Assembly (NCBI RefSeq): GCF_021390155.1
Contig: NZ_CP089985.1
Coordinates: 558,001 to 622,000, forward strand
From: Pseudomonas sp. HN11
GTDB taxonomy: Bacteria > Pseudomonadota > Gammaproteobacteria > Pseudomonadales > Pseudomonadaceae
Length of the DNA: 64,000 nt
Direction of reading: 5' to 3'
Every line of letters starts with the position of its first letter. The first letter of the stretch is position 1. The position numbers and the translations under genes were made by a program. The notes under the pieces were generated by a model. It was not told where the DNA came from, made no database searches, and saw only the letters and a program-made list of their open reading frames with translations. This document shows, piece by piece, positions 11,287 through 20,297 of the stretch.

Positions 11287-12852
11287 TCAGCGGCTCAGAT
11301 ACATCCGGGTCGTCAGCAGGTACACCGGCAACCCCGACACCAGAATCAACAACGCCGCATAGGGCGCCGCCGCCGCAAATTCCACATTCGAAGTGTGCGC
11401 CCACACCGCCGTCGCCAAGGTATTCAACCCCGTCGGGCTGAGCAGCAGCGTCGCCGTCAATTCCTTCATCGCATCCAGGAACACCAGCGCAAACGCCGCG
11501 CCCAACGCTGGGAAGATGATCGGCAGCGTCACCCGGCAAAACGCGCTGAACGATGAAGCGCCGAGCGTGCGCGCGGCTTCTTCCAGTTGCGGGGCGGCCT
11601 TGTTCAAGGCGGTGCGAATCGGCGCCTGGGCCAATGGCAGAAACAACAGCGCATAAGCAATCAACAGCAATGCCGAAGTCTGGTACAGCGCCGGCACGTA
11701 GTGCAGCGCGAAGTACACCAGGGTCAGCGCAATCACCAGGCCGGGCAGCGCATGCAGCAGGTACGGCAAGCGTTCAGCCCAAATCGCCAGTTGGCCTTTG
11801 TAGCGCACCACCAATAACCCCACCGGTACCGCCAGCACCAGGCACAGTGCGGCGCCGCCCAGCGAAAGTGCCAGGGAAGACAGCAACGCCTCACCGATCT
11901 CGGCCACCGGAAACGCAGCCGACGAACCGACTGCCAGCCAATACCCGAGCATGCCCAGCGGAATGCCGCTGCCGATGATCGCCAATACCAGGCAATACAC
12001 CTGACCCAGTGGCGCCCACTTGCCCAGTCGAACCTGCTCGGCATGCCGCGCCGCGCCCTGGCCGATGCGCACATGCCGGCCCTTGCCGCGTACGCGCAGC
12101 TCCAGCCACAGCAGCGTCAGGCACATCACCAGCAGCACCGCCGACAGCATCGCGGCATTCGCATTGCTGAATTCCAGTTCGAATTGCTGGTAGATCGCGG
12201 TGGTAAATGTCTGCAACCCGATGATCGACAGTGCGCCGAATTCCACCAGCATGTGCAGCGCGATCAACAGTGCGCCGGCCAGCAGCGACGGCCACAGCAG
12301 AGGCAAAGTTATGCGAAAGAATACGCCCCACCGGTTCAGTCCCAGGGTGCGGGCCGATTCTTCCAGGGAGGGATCAAGATTGCGCAATGTTGCCGCCACC
12401 GGCAAAAACACCAGCGGGTACTTGGACAGGCTCATCACCAGGATCGCCCCGCCCAGCCCTTCGAAGTTGGCACTCAGGGACACCCAGGTGAAGCTGCTGA
12501 CAAACGCCGGCACCGCAAACGGGAGGCACAGGATCACGCCCCAGATGCGCCGCCCCGGCAGGTTACTGCGTTCCAGCAGCCAGGCCAGGGACAAGCCAAT
12601 CACGCCACACGCCACCGTCACCCCGACCATCAGCGCCAAGGTGTTGCGCAGCAGCCCGAACACATACGGCCGCCAAAGCAGGTGCACCGCCTCAGCCCAG
12701 CCAGCTTGCCAGGCTTTGAGCCCGACATAGACCAGGGGCAGCAGGCTCAAGCCCACCAGGAACACTACGGGCAGCAACAGCCAGATCGAAGGGCGCTTGC
12801 GCCTTGGGCGCAACCCTCCACGCAAGGCGGGGGTGGGTAGCGGTGGGTTCAT
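11287..12852 (-). CDS. Iron(III)-type ABC transporter permease (fused FbpB/HitB type)
   Basis: Membrane component of a ferric-iron type ABC importer. The 521-residue protein has about 12 hydrophobic segments arranged as two homologous halves, each with an EAA-type loop (ESARTLGLNRWGVFFRITLP around residue 166 and EAARTLGASSFSAFCRVTLP around residue 430). This duplicated arrangement is typical of FbpB/HitB/SfuB proteins. Its ATG overlaps the stop of the upstream binding-protein gene by one base. No ATPase gene is present at this locus, so an ATPase encoded elsewhere must energise it. Confidence 0.92.
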   Translation of the reverse strand: MNPPLPTPALRGGLRPRRKRPSIWLLLPVVFLVGLSLLPLVYVGLKAWQAGWAEAVHLLWRPYVFGLLRNTLALMVGVTVACGVIGLSLAWLLERSNLPGRRIWGVILCLPFAVPAFVSSFTWVSLSANFEGLGGAILVMSLSKYPLVFLPVAATLRNLDPSLEESARTLGLNRWGVFFRITLPLLWPSLLAGALLIALHMLVEFGALSIIGLQTFTTAIYQQFELEFSNANAAMLSAVLLVMCLTLLWLELRVRGKGRHVRIGQGAARHAEQVRLGKWAPLGQVYCLVLAIIGSGIPLGMLGYWLAVGSSAAFPVAEIGEALLSSLALSLGGAALCLVLAVPVGLLVVRYKGQLAIWAERLPYLLHALPGLVIALTLVYFALHYVPALYQTSALLLIAYALLFLPLAQAPIRTALNKAAPQLEEAARTLGASSFSAFCRVTLPIIFPALGAAFALVFLDAMKELTATLLLSPTGLNTLATAVWAHTSNVEFAAAAPYAALLILVSGLPVYLLTTRMYLSR

Positions 12853-13877
12853 CAGTTCAAGCCAACGTCACGTTCCAGGTCCAGGGCTTCTTCGGCGTTG
12901 CCCAGGTCCGCTGGGGTGACTTTCGGCGGTTGCAGCTCGCTGAAAGGCTTCAGGCCGCGGTTCGATTCCATACCCTTGCGCAGCGGGTATTCGGCCGAGG
13001 TGTTGGTGATCACGCGCTGGCCTTCTTCACTGGCCATGAATGCGAGCAATTGCTGGGCTTCCTTGGGATGCTTGCTGGATTTCAGCGCCGCAGCCGAAGA
13101 CACCGTGATCAAGCCGCCGGCGTCGCCATTGGTGAAGTAGTGCAGTTGGGAATCCAGGTTGGTCTTTTCTTTCTTCAAGGCGAACCAGTAGTAGTTGTTC
13201 ACCAATACGGTGGCCACTTCGCCGTTTTCGACGGCTTTCAGCGCAACCATGTTGTTGCTGTACACCTTGCCGAAGGCGCGCAGGCCGGTCAGCCATTCTT
13301 CAGCCGCTTCGCGACCGTGCAGTTTGATGATCGCCACGGCCTGTTCCTGGAAGGCCCCGCTGGTCGGCACGAAGCCGACCTTGCCTTGCCACTCGGGACC
13401 GGCAAAATCCAGTACCGAGTTGGGTAGGTCTTTTTCCGCGATCAATTTCGGGTTGAACGCCACGACGCGGGTGCGCGCGGTCACGCCCATCCAGTCGCCA
13501 TTGGCGCCGACATAATCCTTGGGCAATACATCGAGAGTGCTGGCGTCGATCTTGGCCAGCAGGCCTTGTTCGCCGAGTTTGTTCAGCGGTGGCGATTCTT
13601 CGGTGTAGATCACGTCGGCAGGCGAGCGATCGCCTTCTTCCACGACTTGGCTGGCGAGCTGGTTACTGCTGCCTTTGCGCACGTTGACGTGGATGCCGGT
13701 CTTGGCTTCGAAGGCCTTGGCGAGTTCATCGCCGACTTCTTTATGCTGGCCGTTGTACAGGGTCAGGGAAACCTTGTCGGCGGAATAGGCAGTGGGCGAG
13801 AGCAGGGTCAGGCCGAGCAGAGTGATGGTCAGGCCACGCAGAAGGGATGTCTTGAGATGGGTATCGCGGAGCATCAT
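12852..13877 (-). CDS. Iron(III)-type ABC transporter substrate-binding protein (FbpA/HitA family)
   Basis: Periplasmic binding protein that delivers ferric iron or a similar ligand to the adjacent permease. The 341-residue precursor has a signal peptide (hydrophobic stretch LTITLLGLTLLSPTAYSA) with likely cleavage before DKVSLTLYNGQH. YNGQH near the mature start and the NNYYWFAL segment (candidate iron-ligand tyrosines) match the FbpA family. Two consecutive ATGs exist; the first (13877) has GAGGAA at the better distance. It is the first gene of a two-gene operon; I see no convincing Fur box upstream. Confidence 0.9.
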   Translation of the reverse strand: MMLRDTHLKTSLLRGLTITLLGLTLLSPTAYSADKVSLTLYNGQHKEVGDELAKAFEAKTGIHVNVRKGSSNQLASQVVEEGDRSPADVIYTEESPPLNKLGEQGLLAKIDASTLDVLPKDYVGANGDWMGVTARTRVVAFNPKLIAEKDLPNSVLDFAGPEWQGKVGFVPTSGAFQEQAVAIIKLHGREAAEEWLTGLRAFGKVYSNNMVALKAVENGEVATVLVNNYYWFALKKEKTNLDSQLHYFTNGDAGGLITVSSAAALKSSKHPKEAQQLLAFMASEEGQRVITNTSAEYPLRKGMESNRGLKPFSELQPPKVTPADLGNAEEALDLERDVGLN

Positions 13878-14002
13878 CCGGGTTGTTCCTCACTTGTATG
13901 CAACAAATACTTACAAGGATAAACGATAAAGTTTCTCAGGTGCGGGCGAGGGGGCAAATCGCCGGGATAGTTTCCGGCCAAGGTTTTCAAGCCCCGGAAA
14001 CG

Positions 14003-14025
14003 AAAAAACCCGCTTTCGCGGGTTT
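14003..14025 (-). terminator. Intrinsic terminator of the downstream tRNA-Leu gene
   Basis: Read leftward, AAACCCGC, a GAAA tetraloop and GCGGGTTT are followed by more T. It starts 10 bases after the tRNA 3' end and is identical in core to the terminator of the second tRNA gene. Confidence 0.9.
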
Positions 14026-14035
14026 GATCTGAATT

Positions 14036-14122
14036 TGGTGCCCAGGAGAAGACTCGAACTTCCACGACCTTGCGATCACCAGCACCTGAAGCTGGCGTGT
14101 CTACCAATTTCACCACCTGGGC
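14036..14122 (-). tRNA. tRNA-Leu (anticodon CAG), copy 1
   Basis: An 87-base class II tRNA read leftward: acceptor arms GCCCAGG and CCTGGGC, encoded CCA, anticodon stem CCAGC/GCTGG with the loop TTCAGGT giving anticodon CAG, a variable arm, and GTTCGAGTC in the T arm. It decodes CUG, the dominant leucine codon in this GC-rich genome. It has its own promoter and terminator and is nearly identical to the copy 239 bases away. Confidence 0.97.
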
Positions 14123-14156
14123 ATTATCAGCAGCGCTTGCGCTGTTGATGGGACGA

Positions 14157-14185
14157 ACTATACGGAGGGCTTTTTGATCTGTAAA
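14157..14185 (-). promoter_or_regulatory. Sigma-70 promoter of tRNA-Leu copy 1
   Basis: Read leftward: -35 TTTACA, a 17-base spacer ending in CTCCG, and -10 TATAGT. The same boxes with the same spacing precede the second tRNA copy, which supports the call. Confidence 0.85.
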
Positions 14186-14241
14186 CCCCTGATTCGAAAA
14201 AATAAATCAAGTTTTCTGTTAAAAATCAAAGGCCTGAAACG

Positions 14242-14264
14242 AAAAAACCCGCTTTCGCGGGTTT
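14242..14264 (-). terminator. Intrinsic terminator of the upstream tRNA-Leu gene
   Basis: Same hairpin as after copy 1: AAACCCGC, GAAA loop, GCGGGTTT and a T-run, read leftward. It separates the two tRNA genes into independent transcripts. Confidence 0.9.
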
Positions 14265-14274
14265 GATCTGAATG

Positions 14275-14361
14275 TGGTGCCCAGGAGAAGACTCGAACTT
14301 CCACGACCTTGCGATCACCAGCACCTGAAGCTGGCGTGTCTACCAATTTCACCACCTGGGC
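14275..14361 (-). tRNA. tRNA-Leu (anticodon CAG), copy 2
   Basis: An 87-base tRNA whose sequence matches copy 1 throughout the mature region as far as I can compare, including encoded CCA and anticodon CAG. Flanks differ except for the promoter and terminator cores, indicating a tandem duplication of the whole transcription unit (period 239 bases). Confidence 0.97.
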
Positions 14362-14395
14362 AGCATCAACAACGTTGCCGTCGTCGATGGCGCGC

Positions 14396-14424
14396 ACTAT
14401 ACGGAGGGGAATTTAAGCTGTAAA
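14396..14424 (-). promoter_or_regulatory. Sigma-70 promoter of tRNA-Leu copy 2
   Basis: Read leftward: -35 TTTACA, 17-base spacer ending CTCCG, -10 TATAGT, about 35 bases before the mature tRNA 5' end. Confidence 0.85.
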
Positions 14425-14585
14425 GCCCTGCTATGAAAAAAGCCTGGAAAATTTCGCCAGTGGTCGTGCAAGGTGTGCGGCGGGGGCTGCAAAGGGCTTT
14501 TAAAGGCTTGTCGGCGTCTGAAATTTCCCGTTTCAATACGCGTATGCCAAACTAACCCGCATATAGACAAGGTGAAAACTCTCTA

Positions 14586-17213
14586 ATGGCCGATTGGCAG
14601 TCCCTCGATCCCGAGGCCGCTCGTGAAGCGGAAAAATATGAAAACCCTATTCCTAGCCGCGAACTGATCCTGGCGCACCTCGCCGATCGGGGTTCGCCTG
14701 CTAGCCGTGAGCAGTTGGTTGAAGAGTTCGGTCTGACCACCGAAGACCAGCTCGAAGCCCTGCGCCGCCGTTTGCGTGCCATGGAGCGCGACGCTCAACT
14801 GATCTACACCCGCCGTGGCACCTACGCGCCTGTGGATAAGCTCGACCTGATCCTGGGCCGCATTGCTGGTCACCGAGACGGTTTCGGCTTCCTGATCCCG
14901 GACGACGGCAGCGATGACCTGTTCATGAGCCCGGCGCAAATGCGCCTGGTGTTCGATGGCGACCGTGCTCTGGCACGCGTTTGCGGCCTGGATCGGCGCG
15001 GTCGTCGTGAAGGCGTGATCGTCGAAGTGGTGTCCCGTGCCCACGAGTCCATCGTCGGCCGTTACTTCGAAGAAGGCGGCATCGGCTTTGTCGTGCCGGA
15101 TAACCCGAAGGTCCAGCAGGAAGTGCTGATCACCCCGGGTCGCAACGGTGCCGCCAAGGTCGGCCAGTTCGTCGAGGTGAAAATCACCCATTGGCCAACG
15201 GCGCGCTTCCAGCCGCAAGGCGACATTGTTGAAGTGGTCGGCAATTACATGGCGCCGGGCATGGAAATCGACGTTGCCCTGCGCACCTACGATATTCCTC
15301 ATGTCTGGCCTGAGGCTGTGCTCAAAGAAGCCGGCAAGCTCAAGCCTGAAGTGGAAGAGAAAGACAAAGAAAAACGCATCGACCTGCGCCATCTGCCGTT
15401 CGTCACCATCGACGGCGAAGACGCCCGCGACTTTGACGATGCGGTTTACTGCGAAGCCAAACCCGGCAAGCTGCGCCTGTTCTCCGGTGGTTGGAAGTTG
15501 TTCGTCGCGATTGCCGACGTGTCCAGCTACGTGAAAATCGGTTCTGCCCTGGATAACGAAGCTCAGGTGCGCGGCAACTCCGTGTACTTCCCTGAGCGCG
15601 TGATCCCGATGCTGCCTGAGCAGCTGTCCAACGGCCTGTGCTCCCTGAACCCGAAAGTCGATCGTTTGGCCATGGTGTGCGAGATGACCATCTCGAAAAC
15701 CGGCGAAATGACCGACTACCAGTTCTATGAGGCGGTGATCCACTCCCAGGCGCGTCTGACCTACAACAAGGTCAGCACCATCCTGGAAACGCCGAAGACC
15801 AGCGAAGCCAAAGCCCTGCGTAGCGAATACGCTGGCGTAGTGCCGCACCTCAAGCAGCTTTACGCACTGTACAAGGTGTTGCTGGGCGCACGTCATACCC
15901 GTGGCGCAATCGATTTTGAAACCCAGGAAACCCGGATTGTCTTCGGTTCCGAGCGCAAGATCGCCGCGATTACCCCGACCACGCGTAACGATGCACACAA
16001 GCTGATCGAGGAATGCATGCTGGCGGCCAACGTGGCCACCGCCGAATTCCTGAAGAAGCATGAGATTCCAGCCTTGTACCGCGTGCACGACGGCCCGCCG
16101 CCGGAGCGCCTGGAAAAACTGCGCGCGTTCCTTGGCGAGCTCGGCCTGTCCCTGCACAAAGGCAAGGACGGCCCGACGCCGAAGGATTACCAGGCATTGC
16201 TGGCAAGCATCAAGGACCGTCCGGATTACCACGTGATCCAGACCGTCATGCTGCGCTCTCTGAGCCAGGCGGTGTACAGCGCTGATAATCAGGGCCATTT
16301 CGGCCTGAATTACGAGGCGTACACCCACTTCACCTCACCGATCCGTCGTTACCCGGACCTGCTCACGCACCGCGCGATCCGCAGCGTGATCCACTCCAAG
16401 CAGAACACCCCGCACGTCAAGCGCGCCGGTGCCATGACCATTCCGAAAGCACGGATCTATCCGTACGACGAAGCGGCCCTGGAACAGCTGGGCGAGCAGT
16501 GTTCCATGAGCGAGCGCCGCGCTGACGAGGCCACCCGCGATGTGGTGAACTGGCTCAAGTGCGAATTCATGAAAGACCGCGTTGGCGAGACGTTCCCAGG
16601 CGTGATCACGGCCGTGACCGGTTTTGGTCTGTTTGTCGAACTGACCGACATCTACGTCGAAGGCCTGGTGCACGTCACCGCCTTGCCGGGTGACTACTAC
16701 CACTTCGACCCTGTGCACCACCGTTTGGCGGGCGAGCGCACCGGTCGTAGCTTCCGTCTTGGCGATACCGTGGAAGTGCAGGTCATGCGCGTCGATCTCG
16801 ACGAACGCAAGATCGACTTCGGCATGTCCGACAAGCCGGCCGAGTCGCCGGGCAACCGTAAAAAACGTGGCAGCGAACCGACCAGCAAAGGCAAGGCCGC
16901 GCCTGCTAAAGCAGCGGCCGCCGAGCCTGCACCCGCCAAGGCCGGCCGCCGCTCGTCGACCAAGGAAAAGGCTCCCGAAGCCTACCGTCCAAGCGACGCT
17001 GCGGCGAAAAACGCCGAGCTGCGCAAGAGCCGCGAGTTGAAGCAGCAGTTGCTCAACGAAGCCAAAAGCGGTGGTAAAGCGGCGTCTGGGGGAAAGTCCC
17101 GCGGGGCCGAAAATCCGTCGAGCAAGCCAAGTAAACACCGTAAAGGCCCGCCCAAAGCGGGTTCGGCCCCCGCGAAAAGCGGCGGGTCGCGCAAACCTAA
17201 GGCCAAGTCATGA
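14586..17213 (+). CDS. rnr: Ribonuclease R
   Basis: Processive 3'-5' exoribonuclease that degrades structured RNA and takes part in rRNA quality control and trans-translation turnover. The 875-residue protein has an N-terminal helix-turn-helix-like region (about 1-80), cold-shock domains, an RNB catalytic domain whose acidic motif DGEDARDFDDAV lies near residues 276-287, an S1 domain (about 670-755; FPGVITAVTGFGLFVEL), and a long Lys/Ala/Pro-rich basic tail of about 115 residues. It overlaps rlmB by four bases (ATGA), so the two are translationally coupled. Confidence 0.97.
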   Translation: MADWQSLDPEAAREAEKYENPIPSRELILAHLADRGSPASREQLVEEFGLTTEDQLEALRRRLRAMERDAQLIYTRRGTYAPVDKLDLILGRIAGHRDGFGFLIPDDGSDDLFMSPAQMRLVFDGDRALARVCGLDRRGRREGVIVEVVSRAHESIVGRYFEEGGIGFVVPDNPKVQQEVLITPGRNGAAKVGQFVEVKITHWPTARFQPQGDIVEVVGNYMAPGMEIDVALRTYDIPHVWPEAVLKEAGKLKPEVEEKDKEKRIDLRHLPFVTIDGEDARDFDDAVYCEAKPGKLRLFSGGWKLFVAIADVSSYVKIGSALDNEAQVRGNSVYFPERVIPMLPEQLSNGLCSLNPKVDRLAMVCEMTISKTGEMTDYQFYEAVIHSQARLTYNKVSTILETPKTSEAKALRSEYAGVVPHLKQLYALYKVLLGARHTRGAIDFETQETRIVFGSERKIAAITPTTRNDAHKLIEECMLAANVATAEFLKKHEIPALYRVHDGPPPERLEKLRAFLGELGLSLHKGKDGPTPKDYQALLASIKDRPDYHVIQTVMLRSLSQAVYSADNQGHFGLNYEAYTHFTSPIRRYPDLLTHRAIRSVIHSKQNTPHVKRAGAMTIPKARIYPYDEAALEQLGEQCSMSERRADEATRDVVNWLKCEFMKDRVGETFPGVITAVTGFGLFVELTDIYVEGLVHVTALPGDYYHFDPVHHRLAGERTGRSFRLGDTVEVQVMRVDLDERKIDFGMSDKPAESPGNRKKRGSEPTSKGKAAPAKAAAAEPAPAKAGRRSSTKEKAPEAYRPSDAAAKNAELRKSRELKQQLLNEAKSGGKAASGGKSRGAENPSSKPSKHRKGPPKAGSAPAKSGGSRKPKAKS

Positions 17214-17974
17214 GTCTGGAAAAAATCTACGGCGTTCACGCCGTAGAGGCACTGCTGCGTCACCATCCTAAACGCGTCAAGCAAGTGTGGCTGGCCGAAG
17301 GCCGCAGCGAGCCGCGCGTGCAAGCGCTGGTTGAACTGGCCACCCAAAACAAGGTTGCCATCGGTCAGGCCGAGCGTCGTGAGATGGACGTGTGGGTCGA
17401 AGGCGTCCACCAGGGCGTGGTCGCGGACGTCAGCCCGAGCCAGGTCTGGGGCGAGGCGATGCTCGACGAGTTGCTCGACCGTACCGAAGGTGCGCCGTTG
17501 CTGCTGGTGCTGGACGGCGTGACCGATCCGCACAACCTCGGTGCCTGCCTGCGTTCGGCGGACGCTGCCGGCGCGCTGGCGGTGATCGTGCCTAAAGACA
17601 AGTCGGCAACCCTGACGCCAGTTGTGCGTAAAGTAGCCTGTGGTGCGGCGGAAGTGATTCCGCTGGTGGCCGTGACCAACCTGGCGCGCACTCTTGAGAA
17701 GCTCCAGCAGCGCGGCCTGTGGGTCGTGGGCACGGCAGGCGAGGCCGAGGTCAGTATTTATGACCAAGACCTCACCGGCCCGACCATCCTGATCATGGGC
17801 GCCGAAGGCAAAGGCATGCGTCGCCTGACCCGCGAGCATTGCGATTACCTGGTGCATCTGCCGATGGCCGGTAGCGTCAGCAGCCTCAACGTGTCAGTTG
17901 CCACTGGCGTCTGCCTGTTTGAAGCCCGGCGCCAGCGCGGTGCCAAAAAGGTAGTCGCTTCGCGCAAGTCTTAA
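17210..17974 (+). CDS. rlmB: 23S rRNA (guanosine-2251-2'-O) methyltransferase RlmB
   Basis: SPOUT-class enzyme that methylates G2251 in the ribosomal P loop. The 254-residue protein has the N-terminal substrate-binding domain (LEKIYGVHAVEALLRHHP) and a C-terminal trefoil-knot domain with VTDPHNLGACLRSADAAGA, IMGAEGKGMRRL and MAGSVSSLNVSVATGVCLFE. It starts within the last codons of rnr. A palindromic repeat follows directly after the stop. Confidence 0.96.
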   Translation: MSLEKIYGVHAVEALLRHHPKRVKQVWLAEGRSEPRVQALVELATQNKVAIGQAERREMDVWVEGVHQGVVADVSPSQVWGEAMLDELLDRTEGAPLLLVLDGVTDPHNLGACLRSADAAGALAVIVPKDKSATLTPVVRKVACGAAEVIPLVAVTNLARTLEKLQQRGLWVVGTAGEAEVSIYDQDLTGPTILIMGAEGKGMRRLTREHCDYLVHLPMAGSVSSLNVSVATGVCLFEARRQRGAKKVVASRKS

Positions 17975-17975
17975 G

Positions 17976-18037
17976 CTTCGAGCTGCAAGTCAGAAGCAAG
18001 GTGGTTGACCACTTGTAGCTTGCAGCTTGCAGCTTCC
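17976..18037. repeat. Dispersed palindromic repeat, AGCTTGCAGCTT type (copy a)
   Basis: Contains GAGCTGCAAG and then TTGTAGCTTGCAGCTTGCAG, giving an imperfect inverted arrangement centred near GGTTGACC. Similar elements occur near 40085, 50599 and 63742. They are distinct from the REPINs in this window. Confidence 0.6.
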
Positions 18038-18174
18038 CCCCTGCTCCTCTACTATTGCGCCCCTTGCCGTCCTGGCAGGCACCGATGTGCCTCCCTGTGG
18101 CAAGATCCATAAGTGTCATTCACTCCTTGTCTGACCGTTTTTGAGCGGCAGGCTACAACCCGTAAGGAGCATTC

Positions 18175-18597
18175 ATGCGTCATTACGAAATCATCTTTTT
18201 GGTCCACCCGGATCAAAGCGAGCAAGTCGGCGGCATGGTTGAGCGTTACACCAAGCTGATCGAAGAAGACGGCGGCAAAATCCACCGTCTGGAAGATTGG
18301 GGCCGTCGTCAACTGGCCTACGCAATCAACAATGTTCACAAGGCTCACTACGTGATGCTGAACGTTGAGTGCACTGGCAAGGCCCTGGCCGAGCTGGAAG
18401 ACAACTTCCGCTACAACGATGCAGTGATCCGTAACCTGGTCATCCGTCGCGAAGAAGCCGTTACCGGCCAATCCGAGATGCTCAAGGCTGAAGAAAACCG
18501 CAGTGAGCGCCGTGAGCGTCGCGACCGTCCTGAGCACGAAGGCGCTGATAGCGCTGATAGTGATGACAGCGACAACAGCGATAACGCTGACGAGTAA
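18175..18597 (+). CDS. rpsF: 30S ribosomal protein S6
   Basis: Small-subunit protein that heterodimerises with S18 on the platform. The 140-residue product starts [17 protein letters not shown] and ends in a Glu/Asp/Arg-rich tail ([16 protein letters not shown]) that may receive glutamate additions if a RimK is present. AAGGAG lies directly before the ATG. First gene of rpsF-rpsR-(membrane protein)-rplI. The leader of roughly 120 bases is long enough for S6:S18 autoregulation, but I could not draw the leader structure with confidence. Confidence 0.98.
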   Translation: MRHYEIIFLVHPDQSEQVGGMVERYTKLIEEDGGKIHRLEDWGRRQLAYAINNVHKAHYVMLNVECTGKALAELEDNFRYNDAVIRNLVIRREEAVTGQSEMLKAEENRSERRERRDRPEHEGADSADSDDSDNSDNADE

Positions 18598-18625
18598 TCC
18601 ACGGACCTTTTAAGGAGCCTATCAA

Positions 18626-18856
18626 ATGGCACGTTTCTTCCGTCGTCGTAAATTCTGCCGCTTCACCGCTGAAGACGTGAAAGAGATCGATTACAAAGAT
18701 CTCAACACTCTGAAAGCCTACGTATCCGAGACCGGCAAAATCGTTCCAAGCCGTATCACCGGTACCAAAGCACGTTATCAGCGTCAGCTGGCCACCGCTA
18801 TCAAGCGCGCCCGCTTCCTGGCCCTGCTGGCCTACACCGACAGCCACGGCCGCTGA
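18626..18856 (+). CDS. rpsR: 30S ribosomal protein S18
   Basis: 76-residue basic protein ([13 protein letters not shown]...) that binds 16S rRNA as a heterodimer with S6. It has the conserved [20 protein letters not shown] segment and Arg-rich ends, and a clear TAAGGAG site upstream. It lies 28 bases after rpsF in the same operon. Confidence 0.98.
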
Positions 18857-18892
18857 GACCGGGCAGTCGACAAGTAGTAAGGGATTGAATGC

Positions 18893-19786
18893 ATGCGCGC
18901 CTTAGCTGAGTTCATCATGCGCGGTCGTGTGCAGGCCACTCTCGTAGTGGCTGGATGTGCAGCATTGCCGTTGTTGTATTGGTTGGCTGCCGCCGCTGGA
19001 TGCCTTGTGCTCCTGCGGCGCGGTTTGCAGGATGCCGTTGGCATCCTGGCCCTGGGAATCGTGGCCGCCTTGATCTGGTGGCTGCAACTGGGCGAACCCA
19101 AAGTGCTTCTGGTGCTGCTGGGGTCGTCGAGCCTTGCGTTGGTTTTGCGCGCAAGTGAGTCCTGGGTCCGCACGCTGCTGGTCAGCGTGGCATTGGGGTT
19201 GGTGTTTTCGGTGTTGATTGACGCGGCTTTCCGCCCGCAGATCGAGGCGCTGTCGCAAGAGATCGTCAAGATCCTGCCGATGGCCCTCGGGGAACTCTAC
19301 CAGCAGCTGTCGGTAGAAGAGCGAGCGCGACTGGCAACACTGATTGCACCGGCCCTGATCGGCCTGATGGCGGTAATGATGCAGATCGTCAGTTTGCTGA
19401 GCCTGATGCTTGGGCGGTATTGGCAGGCGTTGTTGTACAACCCGGGTGGTTTTGGTCGCGAGTTTCGCAGTATCAGAATCCCCGTGGGCCCGGCGATGTT
19501 GTTGCTGGCACTCATGGTGGTCGGACCGTCCTTCGGTTCACAAGCCACCTTGCTGGTGTTGTTTTGCAGCGTACCGCTGGTGTTTTCCGGACTGGCCCTG
19601 ATTCACGGGCTGGTCGCGCAGAAGCGCCTGGCCAAGTTCTGGCTGGTGGGGATGTACGTAACGATGCTGTTATTCATGCAACTGATCTATCCGTTACTCG
19701 TGGTTTTGGCCATTGTCGACGGCCTGATTGATTTTCGCGGTCGTCTGGCGTCGAAAGACGCCGATAACGCGAACGGTGAAGGTTAA
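18893..19786 (+). CDS. Conserved hypothetical membrane protein in the S18-L9 operon
   Basis: A 297-residue polytopic membrane protein with about eight hydrophobic segments (for example ATLVVAGCAALPLLYWLAAAA, VLLVLLGSSSLALVLRA, AMLLLALMVVGPSFGSQATLL and YVTMLLFMQLIYPLLVVLAI). The arrangement is reminiscent of DUF2232/YybS-like proteins, but I do not recognise it with certainty. A gene at this position between rpsR and rplI is usual in Pseudomonas. Spacing to both neighbours is short, so it is co-transcribed with ribosomal proteins; its function is unknown. Confidence 0.85.
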   Translation: MRALAEFIMRGRVQATLVVAGCAALPLLYWLAAAAGCLVLLRRGLQDAVGILALGIVAALIWWLQLGEPKVLLVLLGSSSLALVLRASESWVRTLLVSVALGLVFSVLIDAAFRPQIEALSQEIVKILPMALGELYQQLSVEERARLATLIAPALIGLMAVMMQIVSLLSLMLGRYWQALLYNPGGFGREFRSIRIPVGPAMLLLALMVVGPSFGSQATLLVLFCSVPLVFSGLALIHGLVAQKRLAKFWLVGMYVTMLLFMQLIYPLLVVLAIVDGLIDFRGRLASKDADNANGEG

Positions 19787-19804
19787 AAGTTAGAGGATTT
19801 TCAC

Positions 19805-20251
19805 ATGCAACTGATCCTTCTGGAAAAAGTCGCCAACCTGGGCAACCTGGGCGACAAAGTGAACGTTAAGGCCGGTTACGGTCGTAACTACCTGCTGCCA
19901 TACGGCAAAGCCACCGCTGCAACCGCTGCCAACCTGGCCGCGTTTGAAGAGCGTCGTGCTGAGCTGGAAAAAGCAGCAGCAGACAAAAAAGCTTCGGCCG
20001 AAACTCGCGCTGCCCAACTGGCTGAGCTGGAAGTGACTATCACTGCCACTGCCGGTGACGAAGGCAAACTGTTCGGTTCGATCGGCACCCACGACATCGC
20101 TGATGCACTGACCGCCTCCGGCGTTGAAGTGCAGAAGAGCGAAGTTCGTCTGCCGAACGGCACCATCCGCAACGTAGGCGAATTCGACGTAGCCGTGCAT
20201 CTGCACGCCGAAGTTGAAGCCACCGTACGCGTTGTCGTGGTAGCAGCTTAA
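19805..20251 (+). CDS. rplI: 50S ribosomal protein L9
   Basis: 148-residue large-subunit protein with the N-terminal domain [30 protein letters not shown], the long connecting helix (about 40-75, Ala/Glu/Lys-rich) and the C-terminal rRNA-binding domain. AGAGGA lies before the ATG. A terminator follows about 45 bases after the stop. Confidence 0.98.
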   Translation: MQLILLEKVANLGNLGDKVNVKAGYGRNYLLPYGKATAATAANLAAFEERRAELEKAAADKKASAETRAAQLAELEVTITATAGDEGKLFGSIGTHDIADALTASGVEVQKSEVRLPNGTIRNVGEFDVAVHLHAEVEATVRVVVVAA

Positions 20252-20297
20252 AGCAAGCTAACTGACTGGCACCCCCGGTGTCAGGCGGTTAACATCG

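Noticed and set aside
13878-13935. Fur box upstream of the iron-type binding-protein gene
   Set aside because: The AT-rich stretch with TTTATCGTTTATCC has only part of the GATAAT repeat pattern; too weak to call.
18038-18174. S6:S18-binding leader RNA ahead of rpsF
   Set aside because: The leader is of suitable length, but I could not draw the required bulged stem with confidence.
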